Shown one piece after another: positions 53,207 through 61,514 of a stretch of DNA of 64,000 nt. The position numbers and the translations under genes are program-made. Position 1 is the stretch's first letter; every line of letters starts with the position of its first letter. Source of the DNA: UBA6814 sp040753075 (GTDB lineage: Bacteria > Desulfobacterota > Desulfovibrionia > Desulfovibrionales > Desulfovibrionaceae); the NCBI GenBank assembly GCA_040753075.1, contig JBFMHA010000003.1, positions 53,310-117,309 of the forward strand, in the 5' to 3' direction. The notes under the pieces are model-generated. The model ran no database searches. It saw nothing but the letters and a program-made list of their open reading frames with translations, and was not told the DNA's origin.

Positions 53207-53953
53207 ATGATGCAAACCAAGCGTGTCTTGCGGCGTACGGCGTATCTGGTCCTCGCCGCCCTGCAGCTCTTCGTCTGGTCCTGCGCCGCCACCCAGCCCC
53301 TGCCCCAGCCCCGGCGGGTGGCGGACCCCTCGGCCGTGTCCGGCGCGGTGCGCACCGCCGACTTCGACCTGGCCGCGGTGGGTTACGTCTATCCCGGCCA
53401 GGGGCTCAACTACGCCTCTTCGGGCCTGTATCCCGTGTACCTGGTGTTCAAGAACCACGGGGGGACCAGTCCCCGGGTCGATCCTAACGAGATCCGGGGC
53501 GTGGGCGCGGACGGCGAGTACCTGGCCTACACCCTGGAGGAGTCCACCCGGCTGGTCTTCGCCTCGGAGTCCTTCAAGACCGATGCGGCCAACGCGGCCC
53601 GCACCGGAACCCTGGGCGCGGTGCTGGGCGCGGGCCTGGGCGCGCTGCTCGGGGCCATCGGCGGCGGCGACAACATCTGGAAGGGCGCGGTCGTCGGCGG
53701 CGCGGCCGGCGCCATGGCCGGCGCCACGTACGGGGCCGTGGAATCGGACATGAAGCTCAAGTCCATCGTGCGGGACGAACTGCGCACCTACATGTGGACC
53801 GACGAGCTGGTGCCCCTGAACTACACCAAGGTGGGCTACATCTACCTGCCTGCGGGCAAGGGCGTCACCCAGCTCAAGATCGTGGTGCGCAGCGGCGAGA
53901 AGCTGGAGTCCTTCACCATCCCGGTGTCCGACCCGGAACCGGTCAAGAAGTAG
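53207..53953 (+). CDS. Glycine-zipper lipoprotein
   Basis: A 248-residue predicted lipoprotein with a signal peptide and lipobox VWSC (Cys near residue 26). Residues about 130-170 form a Gly/Ala-rich glycine-zipper helix pair (LGAVLGAGLGALLGAIGGG and VVGGAAGAMAGATYGAV), and the rest is beta-rich. Such proteins sit at the outer membrane and can oligomerise. A terminator follows 18 bases after the stop. No specific function is recognised. Confidence 0.75.
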   Translation: MMQTKRVLRRTAYLVLAALQLFVWSCAATQPLPQPRRVADPSAVSGAVRTADFDLAAVGYVYPGQGLNYASSGLYPVYLVFKNHGGTSPRVDPNEIRGVGADGEYLAYTLEESTRLVFASESFKTDAANAARTGTLGAVLGAGLGALLGAIGGGDNIWKGAVVGGAAGAMAGATYGAVESDMKLKSIVRDELRTYMWTDELVPLNYTKVGYIYLPAGKGVTQLKIVVRSGEKLESFTIPVSDPEPVKK

Positions 53954-53971
53954 CGCGGATCACGCTGACTG

Positions 53972-54006
53972 CGGCCCGTCCCGGCTTTCTCGGGGCGGGC
54001 CGTTTT
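53972..54006 (+). terminator. Rho-independent terminator after the glycine-zipper lipoprotein
   Basis: CGGCCCGTCCCG pairs with CGGGGCGGGCCG (one G-U) around a short loop, followed by TTTT. It lies between convergent genes and serves the plus-strand one; no T-run is present for the minus strand. Confidence 0.8.
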
Positions 54007-54013
54007 CATTGGT

Positions 54014-54457
54014 TCAGCCTGCGGCGGGAGGGGAGAGGAGGTCCTCGATGTCGGCCATGGCCCGGTCCAGGCGCTCTCGCTGCTCGTTGTCCAGGCCGGC
54101 GAGAATGCCCGCCACCTGGTCCCGGGAGCGGCGCTCCAGTTCCGTCAGGAGAAGCCGGCCCGCCGGGGTCAGGCGCAGGCGGCGGGCGCGGCGGTCCCCG
54201 GGATGGGGCGCTCGCGACAGCCATCCCTGTCGTTCCAGGCCTGACAAGGTGCGGCTGAGCTGGCCCCGGTCCATGTCCAGGCGTCGGCCCAGGTCCCGGG
54301 CCGTGCAGTCCGGCTCGACTCCTACCTCGAAGAGGATGCGGCCCTGGGCCAGGGAGGCCGGGCTGTGCAGCAGCCGGTCGTCCAGCAGGCCGAGCAGGGC
54401 GGTGTAGAACCGGCTGAAGCGGCGGAAGCGGTCGATCTGGGCGGTTGTCGGAGCCAT
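54014..54457 (-). CDS. MarR-family transcriptional regulator
   Basis: A 147-residue winged-helix regulator. The MarR domain shows QGRILFEVGVEPDCTARDLGRRLDMDRGQLSRTLSGLERQGWLSRA, with the wing Asp-Arg-Arg in GDRRARRLRLT and a C-terminal dimer helix. I place the start at ATG 54457. The open frame continues to 54610, but that part covers a perfect palindromic site and the neighbouring gene's leader, so it is not coding. It is divergent from a GNAT gene and probably controls both. Confidence 0.88.
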   Translation of the reverse strand: MAPTTAQIDRFRRFSRFYTALLGLLDDRLLHSPASLAQGRILFEVGVEPDCTARDLGRRLDMDRGQLSRTLSGLERQGWLSRAPHPGDRRARRLRLTPAGRLLLTELERRSRDQVAGILAGLDNEQRERLDRAMADIEDLLSPPAAG

Positions 54458-54481
54458 GGCCGGTTCAGGGTGAGGCGTATT

Positions 54482-54496
54482 GTTGACAAAGTCAAC
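54482..54496. promoter_or_regulatory. Perfect palindromic MarR-type operator between marR and the GNAT gene
   Basis: GTTGAC AAA GTCAAC at 54482-54496 is a perfect 6-base-arm palindrome 25 bases upstream of the marR ATG and 80 bases before the GNAT ATG. A TTGACA at 54483-54488 inside it could double as a -35 element. MarR proteins typically bind 15-20 bp palindromes with TTG..CAA half sites, so this is the likely autoregulatory operator. Confidence 0.75.
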
Positions 54497-54575
54497 CAAA
54501 AAGCCGATGACGTCGACACAAGCAGGTTGTCCGCTTTCGGACGGGAGATCGCGCCAGGGGGAAGAGGCTGTGGAC

Positions 54576-55058
54576 ATGGATGTCTTCTCGGGGTTCACAC
54601 CCGGCCTCATCGGCGAGGTGACGGCCCTGCACGGCGGGTACTACGGCCGGGAATGGGGCCTGCCGGTGATGTTCGAGGCCTACGTGGCCAAGGGGCTGGC
54701 CGAGTTCGCCCTGCGTTTCGACCCTCGGCGGGACGGCGCGTGGTCCGTGCGGGAGCGGGGCGGGCTGGCGGCGTTCCTGGCCGCGGACCTGGGGGCGGGG
54801 GAGGGGCTGGCCCAACTGCGCTGGTTCATCGCCGATCCGGCCGCGGCGGGCCGCGGCCTGGGACGGAGGCTTTTGGACCTGGCCCTGGTCCGCTGCCGGG
54901 AGCAGTGCGTGGAGGAAATCTTTCTCTGGACCTTCGCCGGGCTGCACGCGGCTCGCGCCCTCTACGACCGGGCCGGATTCGCGCTGGCGGAGGAGGACCG
55001 GGACGACCGCTACGGCCGGGAGCTGGTGTCTCAGAAGCTGGTGCTGCGGCTGGGCTAG
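54576..55058 (+). CDS. GNAT-family acetyltransferase
   Basis: A 160-residue N-acetyltransferase. The acetyl-CoA loop is in AAGRGLGRRLLDLAL, and FLWTFAGLHAARALYDRAGF is the typical C-terminal GNAT segment. The start is ATG at 54576 with GAGG upstream; the frame opens earlier but crosses the operator. It is divergent from a MarR regulator. Fused or paired MarR-GNAT proteins are common, fitting control of one small-molecule or protein acetylation. Its stop shares CTAG with the PilZ gene. Confidence 0.82.
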   Translation: MDVFSGFTPGLIGEVTALHGGYYGREWGLPVMFEAYVAKGLAEFALRFDPRRDGAWSVRERGGLAAFLAADLGAGEGLAQLRWFIADPAAAGRGLGRRLLDLALVRCREQCVEEIFLWTFAGLHAARALYDRAGFALAEEDRDDRYGRELVSQKLVLRLG

Positions 55059-56032
55059 TCTGTTTCGCGCGCCAGGCGGGTCAGCTCCAGGGTGCGCTGG
55101 AAGATCCAGGCGGCCATGACCTGCACCCCGTCGTCCGGAACCGCTTCCCAGTCCGGCGCGTCGACCTTCAGGGAAGAGGCGAACCCGGTGAGCTTGAAGG
55201 CCAGCCTCTGCCGGCCGGGCGCGCCCGCCTGGCGGTTGACCAGGGCGGCGGTGAGCCACCAGTCGTGGCGGTCGTTGCGTCCCGGGTCCTGGACCGAGAC
55301 CAGGAAGAACCACTCGGACCCGGGCTCCAGGGGCAGGCCGCAGTCTTGCACGCCCGAGTTCAGTCCCTCCAGGAGCAGGCCTCCGGCCGAGATGTCGGCC
55401 AGGCGGAAGCTGGCCGGCTTGTCCACTTGGTATCTGAGCCCGGGCTTGGGCAGGTCGCGCACCGGGGTCCGGGCCTCCTTGCCGGGCCAGACCGCCACCC
55501 GCAGCACCAGGCCGCGGGGCGGCTTGAGCCGGAAGAACTGCCGCTTCTGTCCGGTCTCCACCCGCTCCGGCAGGGCGATGGCCAGGATCAGCTCCTTGTC
55601 CTCTCCCCTGAGCAGCCCCTGTATCCGCCCCCGGAACCGGTAGAAATCCCATTCCTCGCCCGGGGCGTGGGAGGGGATCCGGAAGAAGCAGTCCACCTCC
55701 TTGCCCGCCACGTCCGGGGAGATGGGGAGGGTGATCGGCGCCGTGACCTGCACCGTGTCCCGGTCCAGGGCCGCGAGTTGGAAGGATGTGGGGTCCTTTT
55801 CGCCCAGGAAGATGTCCAGGGCGGCGCGCCGGTTCACCGCGGCCTGGAGCACTCGGCGCGATTCGGGGTTCAGCCGGGAGTCGGCGTCCTCCCGGGCAGG
55901 GCGCCGGCCGCGCAGCTTGTCCCAGATGCCCGGTCCCGGGAACAGGGCCAGCCCGACCAGGAACAGGGCGTCCTGGCCGATGGCCAGGCCGGGCTGGAGC
56001 AGGTCGAGGATGGCGTTGACGTCTGCGGGCAT
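55055..56032 (-). CDS. PilZ-domain c-di-GMP-binding protein
   Basis: A 325-residue cytosolic protein. The N-terminal half (about 1-160) is a YcgR-like beta domain with FFRIPSHAPGEEWDFYRFRG. The PilZ domain begins near 165 with the c-di-GMP motif KRQFFRLKPP (Arg-xxx-Arg) and DISAGGLLLEG, both consensus elements. It probably adjusts motility or envelope behaviour to c-di-GMP. The start is ATG at 56032; the frame opens upstream to 56200 but that stretch covers the pnp terminator and is rejected. Stop codons are shared with GNAT at CTAG. Confidence 0.82.
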   Translation of the reverse strand: MPADVNAILDLLQPGLAIGQDALFLVGLALFPGPGIWDKLRGRRPAREDADSRLNPESRRVLQAAVNRRAALDIFLGEKDPTSFQLAALDRDTVQVTAPITLPISPDVAGKEVDCFFRIPSHAPGEEWDFYRFRGRIQGLLRGEDKELILAIALPERVETGQKRQFFRLKPPRGLVLRVAVWPGKEARTPVRDLPKPGLRYQVDKPASFRLADISAGGLLLEGLNSGVQDCGLPLEPGSEWFFLVSVQDPGRNDRHDWWLTAALVNRQAGAPGRQRLAFKLTGFASSLKVDAPDWEAVPDDGVQVMAAWIFQRTLELTRLARETD

Positions 56033-56160
56033 GTGGGTTCCGTGCAGGTCTGGACTGGCTGGGAATACTGGAGAATCGCCTTGCTGGCAATGCCCGCCCC
56101 GCCCCTTCCCGCATGTGGGAGGGGTGTTGCGAACGGAGTGCGCTCCCTGGCCTGGACACG

Positions 56161-56193
56161 AAAAAGGCCCCCCGGACCGCGGTCCGGAGGGCC
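56161..56193 (-). terminator. Rho-independent terminator of pnp
   Basis: On the minus strand GGCCCTCCGGACC, GC, GGTCCGGGGGGCC form a near-perfect 13-bp stem followed by TTTTT. It ends the infB-pnp operon, 23 bases after the pnp stop codon. Confidence 0.92.
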
Positions 56194-56216
56194 TGTTCAT
56201 TCAGCAGGTGCGAGGG

Positions 56217-58481
56217 CTATCGCCGGTCGCCGCCGCGGCCGCGATCGCCGCCGCGGCCCCGGTCCCGGTCTCCGCCCCGGCGGTCGCCGCCGCGGCCCCG
56301 GTCCCGGTCGCCGCCCCGGCGGGGGCCGCCGGTCTTGGCGAAGTCGGCCAGGTCGATGGTCTTGCCCGCGCGCTGCAGGAGCACCGCCTTGTGGGACAGG
56401 CGCACCCGGCCGGAGGACTCCACCTCGACCACCATGACCTCGAAGTCGTCCCCGAGCTTCACGATGTCCGAGACGTTCTCCACCCGGTCCAGGTCCAGCT
56501 GGGACACGTGCACCAGGCCGTCCAGGCCGGGCATGATCTCCACCACCGCGCCGCAGTCCACCAGCTTGGTGACGCGGCCCTTGTAGACCTTGCCCACCTC
56601 GGCGGTCTGGTCGTGGTAGAGCACCATCTCCTTGGCCTTGCGCATGGACTCGTCGTTGGGCGCGAAGATGTAGATGCGGCCGTCGTCCTCGATGTCGATG
56701 GAGGCCGAGGTGGCGGCGGTGATGGCCTTGATGTTCTTGCCGCCGGGGCCGATGACCGACCGGATCTTGTCCGGGTTGATCTGCACGATCTCCAGCTGGG
56801 GGGCGTGCGGGGACATCTCGGGCCGGGCCTCGGCCAGGATCTGGTTCATGTGCTCCAGGATGTGCAGCCGGGCCTCGCGGGCCTGCTCCAGGGCGCGGCC
56901 CAGGACATCCTGGGGGATGCCCGCGATCTTGATGTCCATCTGCACCGCGGTCACGCCCTCGGTCGTGCCCGCCACCTTGAAGTCCATGTCGCCCAGGGCG
57001 TCCTCGTCGCCGAGGATGTCGGTGAGCACCAGGTAGTCGTCGTCCTCCTTGATCAGGCCCATGGCGATGCCCGCCACGGGGCACTTGATGGGCACGCCGG
57101 CGTCCATGAGGGCGAGCGACGAGCCGCACACCGTGGCCATGGACGAGGAGCCGTTGGACTCCATGGTTTCGGAGACCACCCGCAGGGTGAAGGGGAACTT
57201 GTCGTCCTGGGCGGGCAGCACCGGGGTGATGGCCCGCTCGGCGAGCAGGCCGTGGCCGATCTCCCGGCGGGAGGGGCCGCGCACCGGCTTGACCTCGCCC
57301 ACGCAGTAGGGCGGGAAGTTGTAGTGGAGCATGAACTGCTTGGTGGCTTCGCCCTGCAGGCTGTCCATGCGCTGCTCGTCGCGGGTGGAGCCCAGGGTGG
57401 CCACGCAGAGCACCTTGGTCTCGCCGCGGGCGAACAGGGCCGAGCCGTGGGTGCGGGGCAGCAGCCCCACCTCGATGCCCAGGGGCCGCACCGTGGTCAG
57501 GTCGCGGCCGTCAACCCGGCGGTGCTCCTCCTTGATGCGGCGGCGCATGAGCTTCTTGCCCAGGCTGTCGATGATCTCGGGCACCAGCTTGAGCCGCTCG
57601 GGCTCGGAGGCCAGGAGCTTCTCGGCCATGGCCTGCATGACCTCGTCCTTGGCCGCGGCCTTGGCCTGGCGGCGCTCCATCTTGGTCGAGATGTCCAGGG
57701 CGGCCTTGAGCTTGGGCGTGGCGATCTCCTCCACCATGCGGGAGAGGTCGGCGTCCTGCTTGGGCGGGACCACTTCCAGCTTGGGCTTGCCGCACTCGGC
57801 GCGCAGGGCCTCCTGCAGGTCGATGAGGGGGAGAATCCTCTCGTGGCCCCAGGCGATGGCGTCGGCCAGCAGGCTCTCGGGCAGGAACTCGGCCTGGCCC
57901 TCGACCATGACCACCGCGTTGCGGGTGCAGGCCAGCACGATGTTCAGGGTGCTCTGCTCGACCACCGCCTGGCAGGAGGGGTTGAGCACGAAGCTGCCGT
58001 CCACGTAGCCCACCCGGGCCCCGGCGATGGGGCCGTCGAAGGGGATCTTGGACAGGTGCAGGGCGGTGGAGGCGCCGGTCATGGCCAGCACGTCCGGGTC
58101 GGCGAACTCGTCCGCGGACAGCACGGTGGCGATGATCTGGACCTCGTCGCGGAAGCCCTTGGGGAACAGGGGGCGGATGGGGCGGTCGATGAGCCGGGCC
58201 ACGTGGACCTCGCGCTCGCTGGGCCGGCCGATCTCGCGGCGGAAGAAGCTGCCCGGGATGCGGCCCGCGGCGTAGGCCATCTCCTTGTATTCCACGGACA
58301 GGGGGAAGAAGCCCTTGTCCTCGGGCAGGGGCTGGGTCACGGCGGTGACCAGGACCACGGTGTCGCGGCTCTGGACCCAGACCGCGCCGTCGGCCTGGTT
58401 GGCCAGGCGGCCGATTTCGATGGTGATTTCCGACAGGCCGAGGTTGGCTGTCCGGCGGATGACCTCGATGGGTTTGATCAT
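56217..58481 (-). CDS. pnp: Polyribonucleotide nucleotidyltransferase (PNPase)
   Basis: Phosphorolytic 3'-5' exoribonuclease of the degradosome, 754 residues. Two RNase PH-like domains (about 10-220 and 315-550) flank a helical domain; KH (about 555-620, IVQINPDKIRSVIGPGGK) and S1 (about 625-695, VYKGRVTKLVDCGAVVEIMPG) domains follow. The C-terminus ends in an RGG/Asp-Arg-rich tail (GGPRRGGDRDRGRGGDRRGG and on), unusual for this protein. The ATG at 58481 has AGAGAG upstream. It follows rpsO by 165 bases with a hairpin between. Confidence 0.96.
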   Translation of the reverse strand: MIKPIEVIRRTANLGLSEITIEIGRLANQADGAVWVQSRDTVVLVTAVTQPLPEDKGFFPLSVEYKEMAYAAGRIPGSFFRREIGRPSEREVHVARLIDRPIRPLFPKGFRDEVQIIATVLSADEFADPDVLAMTGASTALHLSKIPFDGPIAGARVGYVDGSFVLNPSCQAVVEQSTLNIVLACTRNAVVMVEGQAEFLPESLLADAIAWGHERILPLIDLQEALRAECGKPKLEVVPPKQDADLSRMVEEIATPKLKAALDISTKMERRQAKAAAKDEVMQAMAEKLLASEPERLKLVPEIIDSLGKKLMRRRIKEEHRRVDGRDLTTVRPLGIEVGLLPRTHGSALFARGETKVLCVATLGSTRDEQRMDSLQGEATKQFMLHYNFPPYCVGEVKPVRGPSRREIGHGLLAERAITPVLPAQDDKFPFTLRVVSETMESNGSSSMATVCGSSLALMDAGVPIKCPVAGIAMGLIKEDDDYLVLTDILGDEDALGDMDFKVAGTTEGVTAVQMDIKIAGIPQDVLGRALEQAREARLHILEHMNQILAEARPEMSPHAPQLEIVQINPDKIRSVIGPGGKNIKAITAATSASIDIEDDGRIYIFAPNDESMRKAKEMVLYHDQTAEVGKVYKGRVTKLVDCGAVVEIMPGLDGLVHVSQLDLDRVENVSDIVKLGDDFEVMVVEVESSGRVRLSHKAVLLQRAGKTIDLADFAKTGGPRRGGDRDRGRGGDRRGGDRDRGRGGDRGRGGDRR
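56220..56330 (-). repeat. Tandem codons for the RGG/DRGR tail of PNPase
   Basis: Near-repeats of a CGGTCGCCGCCGCGG-type unit encode the repeating Arg-Gly-Gly-Asp-Arg tail of PNPase. The unit is imperfect and in frame, so length changes here would alter tail length without breaking the enzyme. Confidence 0.6.
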
Positions 58482-58558
58482 GTGTTTCTCTCTTGGTTGG
58501 GGTGTGCGGCTCGCGCCGTCGCTCCCCCGAGGTTCGCCGCCGGGAAGTTGTGAGGATA

Positions 58559-58576
58559 CGGCGTCGGGCGACGCCG
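58559..58576 (-). other. Short hairpin in the rpsO-pnp leader
   Basis: CGGCGTC and GACGCCG form a perfect 7-bp stem with a GGGC loop about 80 bases before the pnp ATG. In enterobacteria RNase III cleaves a leader stem here for PNPase autoregulation; this one is shorter, so the parallel is only suggestive. Confidence 0.35.
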
Positions 58577-58613
58577 CATCGTCCCAACCTCCAAGCGGCC
58601 GGTGACGGGGAAA

Positions 58614-58637
58614 GGGGGCCCCGGCCGCGGGGCCCCC
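58614..58637 (-). terminator. Terminator or attenuator after rpsO
   Basis: GGGGGCCCC and GGGGCCCCC form a perfect 9-bp stem with a 6-base loop, followed on the minus strand by only three T. It may terminate part of the rpsO transcripts and let the rest continue into pnp. Confidence 0.55.
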
Positions 58638-58646
58638 GCCGGATGA

Positions 58647-58916
58647 CTACTTGCGCAGGTTGAGGCGGCTGATCAGCTCGCGATAACGCTGGACATCCTT
58701 GGCCCGCAGGTAGTTGAGCAGCTTGCGCCGCTGGCCCACCAGCTTGAGCAGGCCGGTGCGGGAGTGGAAGTCCTTCTTGTGCGTCTTGAAGTGGTCGGTC
58801 AGGTAGGTGATCCTGGCCGTGAGCAGCGCGACCTGGACCTCCGGGGATCCGGTGTCGCCCTCGTGCTGCTTGTATTCCTCAATGATCGTCGCCTTTTCAA
58901 CAGGAGTCAGGACCAC
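58647..58916 (-). CDS. rpsO: 30S ribosomal protein S15
   Basis: Primary 16S rRNA-binding protein of the platform. The 89 residues include ATIIEEYKQHEGDTGSPEVQV, HKKDFHSRTGLLKLVGQR and RRKLLNYLRAKDVQRY, all S15 signatures. The start is ATG at 58916, overlapping the truB stop by 10 bases. It is followed by a GC-rich hairpin and then pnp, the widespread rpsO-pnp order. Confidence 0.97.
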   Translation of the reverse strand: MVLTPVEKATIIEEYKQHEGDTGSPEVQVALLTARITYLTDHFKTHKKDFHSRTGLLKLVGQRRKLLNYLRAKDVQRYRELISRLNLRK

Positions 58917-59881
58917 AGCGATTCCTCCTTGTCTTGCGGCCTATGGGTTTGGGGCGCAGGGTCCTGCCACAGGCCGCGCAGGACCGCCCACCAGGGGGCG
59001 CCGTCCCTTTCGACCAGTTCGGCCAGGGCCAGCGGCTCGCCCGAGGGGCGGAGCAGCATGGCCCGGGGTCCCGGAGACCCGTCCAGGGCCACCGCCGCGG
59101 CGGGCAGTTGGACGCCGTTCTTGACCAGCGCCTCCTGTTCCGCGGTGAGCCGGGCCCGGGGCCAGTGGGGCAGGGCGTCCGTGAGCGGGATCACCTTGCT
59201 CGCCAGGGCCTCGGGCTCGGCCAGGACCTCATCCAGGCGGTGGGCCTGGCCGAGGTCGAAGGGATGGCTAGCTTCCCGGGTCAGCGCGGTAAGCGTCGCC
59301 AGGCACCCCAGCCGCATCCCCAAGCTGTGGACCAGGGACCGGATGTAGGCGCCGGCGGACACGCCGACCCGGAAGCTCACCAGCGGGAGGTCCACCGAGA
59401 GGACCTCCACGCGGGATATTTCAATGGACTTGACCTTGACCGGCACGTCCTCGCCGGCCCGGGCCAGGGCATACAGCGGCCGGCCCTCGTGCTTGGCCGC
59501 GGACACCGGGGGAACCACCTGTTCGGTTTCGTCCCGCCAGGCCAGAACCGCCTCGGCCACGGTCCCGGGGTCCAGGTGCCGCCAGGGGCGTTCCTCCTGG
59601 ACCTTGCCCTCGATATCGTATGTATCGGTGGACAGGCCCAGGCGCAACTGTCCTGAATATGTTTTCCCGGCTCCTGTCAAGTAGGGGCCCAGCTTGGTCC
59701 CCTGGCCCAGGAGCACCACCAGCACGCCCGTGGCCATGGGGTCCAGGGTGCCGGCATGGCCGATCTTCCCCTGGCCCAGGCGCTTGATGCCCGTGAGGCA
59801 GGCCGCGGACGTGGGGCCGCCCGGCTTGTCCAGGATGAGCACCCCGTCCAGTTGGCGCGGATCGCGCCTCCGCCGTCCCAT
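58907..59881 (-). CDS. truB: tRNA pseudouridine(55) synthase TruB
   Basis: Makes pseudouridine at position 55 of tRNA. The 324 residues contain the catalytic Asp in GHAGTLDPMATG near residue 42, GLSTDTYDIEG, and VSAGAYIRSLV in the core; a C-terminal PUA-like part follows. Length is normal. It starts inside the nrnA stop (TGATG overlap at 59879-59883) and overlaps rpsO by 10 bases, so translation is coupled along the operon. Confidence 0.96.
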   Translation of the reverse strand: MGRRRRDPRQLDGVLILDKPGGPTSAACLTGIKRLGQGKIGHAGTLDPMATGVLVVLLGQGTKLGPYLTGAGKTYSGQLRLGLSTDTYDIEGKVQEERPWRHLDPGTVAEAVLAWRDETEQVVPPVSAAKHEGRPLYALARAGEDVPVKVKSIEISRVEVLSVDLPLVSFRVGVSAGAYIRSLVHSLGMRLGCLATLTALTREASHPFDLGQAHRLDEVLAEPEALASKVIPLTDALPHWPRARLTAEQEALVKNGVQLPAAAVALDGSPGPRAMLLRPSGEPLALAELVERDGAPWWAVLRGLWQDPAPQTHRPQDKEESLWS

Positions 59882-60849
59882 CAGGAGAGACCCAGCCCCT
59901 TGGCCACCGCGGCCTCCACCACCGCCTCGGCGGTGTCCAGGTCCGCCTCCACCGTGCCGCCGGATGCGTTCTTGTGCCCGCCGCCGCCCAGGGTGGCGGC
60001 CATGGCCTGCACGTTCACGTCGCCGCTGGAGCGGAGGCTGAACTTGATCCGCCGGGGCTCGTCCTCGCGCAGGGACACCGCCACCTGCACCCCGCGCACC
60101 CGGCGCACCATGTTCACCAGGTTGTCGGTGTCCAGGGCGGTGGTGCCGGTGGCGTCCAGGTCGGACCGGCTGATGCGCACCAGGCCCACCTTGCCGTCGT
60201 GGGTGTAGTGGGCGCGGTCCAGCACCCGGGACCAGAGGGCCAGCCGGCCGGGGCTCCAGTTGTTCAGGAGCTTGTGGTTGAAGTCCGCCACGTCCAGGCC
60301 CAGGCTGAGGATCTCCGCGGCCAGGCTGAGGACCCGGGGCTGGGTGTTGCCGAAGGTGAAGGAGCCGGTGTCGGTCACCACGGCCAGGTACACGGCCTCG
60401 CCCAGGGGACCGGACAGGGGAACGCCCAGGTCGTGGGCCAGCAGGGCCACCATCTCTCCCACCGCGGACATGGAGGTGTCCACCCAGTTCACCGCCCCGA
60501 ACCCGGGGTTGCCCAGGTGGTGGTCGATGTTGATGGTCCGTTCCGGCCTCAGGCGCGGCTCCAGGTCCTCGCCCACCCGGTGGGCGGCGCCGCAGTCCAG
60601 GACCACGGTCCAGGCGAAGTCGTCCTCCGGGACCCGGGTGAGCACCGGACCGGGCAGGGGCAGCCAGTCGTAGCCCTCGGGAACGCCGCTCTGGTTGTAG
60701 AGCGCGAAGCGCTTGCCCAGGGCGGCCAGGAGGTGGCCCATGGCCACGAGGGAGCCCAGGGCGTCGCCGTCCGGGGTGGCGTGGGAGGCCAGCAGGAAGC
60801 CGTCCTCGCGGCGCAGGAGGTCTGCGATCTCAGTCCGCGGGGTGGACAT
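59881..60849 (-). CDS. nrnA: DHH-family oligoribonuclease/pAp phosphatase (NrnA-like)
   Basis: DHH/DHHA1 phosphoesterase of 322 residues, like NrnA, that degrades nanoRNAs and 3'-phosphoadenosine 5'-phosphate. Metal motifs are SHATPDGDALGSLVAMG near 18-35, INIDHHLGNPGFG near 110 and the DHHA1 GGGGHKNASGG at the end. All are intact. It lies between rbfA (20-base overlap) and truB (TGATG overlap), its normal place in infB operons of many bacteria. Confidence 0.92.
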   Translation of the reverse strand: MSTPRTEIADLLRREDGFLLASHATPDGDALGSLVAMGHLLAALGKRFALYNQSGVPEGYDWLPLPGPVLTRVPEDDFAWTVVLDCGAAHRVGEDLEPRLRPERTINIDHHLGNPGFGAVNWVDTSMSAVGEMVALLAHDLGVPLSGPLGEAVYLAVVTDTGSFTFGNTQPRVLSLAAEILSLGLDVADFNHKLLNNWSPGRLALWSRVLDRAHYTHDGKVGLVRISRSDLDATGTTALDTDNLVNMVRRVRGVQVAVSLREDEPRRIKFSLRSSGDVNVQAMAATLGGGGHKNASGGTVEADLDTAEAVVEAAVAKGLGLS

Positions 60850-61162
60850 AGACCATGTTCTCCAGGAAGTCGTCGTGCACGAAGCGCAGTTCGGGCATGT
60901 GCTTGAGGCCCAGCCGGCCGGCCGCCTTGCGCCGGATGAGCGTGGCCGCCCTGTCCAGGGCCTTCTGCACCTCGGCCCGGCGCTCGGTGTCGCGCACCGA
61001 GTAGAGCACCTCGGCCAGGGTCAGGTCCGGGTTGAGGCGCACCCCGGTGAGGGTGGCCTCCTCCAGCCGGGGGTCGCCGAACTCCCGGGAGAGGATGGCC
61101 GCCACCTCGCGCAGCAGGAGGTCGGCCAGACGCTGCGAGCGGCGTGATTCAGTCCTGCGCAT
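60830..61162 (-). CDS. rbfA: Ribosome-binding factor A
   Basis: KH-fold factor needed for 16S maturation and cold adaptation. The 110 residues show RRSQRLADLLLREVAAILSREF, LNPDLTLAEVLYSV and LGLKHMPELRFVHDD, all RbfA features. Length is normal. It overlaps the DUF503 gene by 14 bases upstream and nrnA by 20 bases downstream. Confidence 0.95.
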   Translation of the reverse strand: MRRTESRRSQRLADLLLREVAAILSREFGDPRLEEATLTGVRLNPDLTLAEVLYSVRDTERRAEVQKALDRAATLIRRKAAGRLGLKHMPELRFVHDDFLENMVYVHPAD

Positions 61163-61499
61163 GGTTGTCCTCCAGGTCCCGGAGCCGGTCCGGGACGTAT
61201 TCCTCGCCGCCTTCGGCCGCGAAGATCTCCACCTGGCTGTCCACGATGTCCTCGTCGGACACCGCCTCCACCTTGCACAGGGCCTTGGTCATCTGGCTCT
61301 CCAGCCGCCGGCGTTCGCCGGAAACGGCCACCACGGCCAGGGTCAGCCGGTCGCGGGAGTCCTGGTCCGCCACCTCGGACACCGCCACGTTGAAGGCGTT
61401 GCGCAGCTTCTGCTTCAGGCTCGAGGCGAAGCGGCGCTTGCCCTTCAGCGAATGGTTGTCGTGCAGCGCGAAGCGCAGGGTGAGGACTCCCACGTACAT
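61149..61499 (-). CDS. DUF503 (YlxP-like) protein
   Basis: A 116-residue cytosolic protein of the DUF503 family, which often sits between infB and rbfA. It begins MYVGVLTLRFALHDNHSLKGKRR, the family's hallmark, and has VAVVAVSGERRRLESQM. Bacillus YlxP has been linked to rRNA/ribosome processing; the exact role here is unknown. It follows infB by 15 bases and overlaps rbfA by 14 bases. Confidence 0.9.
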   Translation of the reverse strand: MYVGVLTLRFALHDNHSLKGKRRFASSLKQKLRNAFNVAVSEVADQDSRDRLTLAVVAVSGERRRLESQMTKALCKVEAVSDEDIVDSQVEIFAAEGGEEYVPDRLRDLEDNHAQD

Positions 61500-61514
61500 A
61501 AGGCTCCGCGGCGG

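Noticed and set aside
54483..54511. TTGACA within the MarR operator as a full promoter
   Set aside because: No -10-like hexamer lies 16-18 bases downstream on the plus strand, so only a -35 coincidence can be claimed.
54458..54610. Longer N-terminus for the MarR protein
   Set aside because: It would translate the perfect operator palindrome and the GNAT leader; MarR homology begins after the ATG at 54457.
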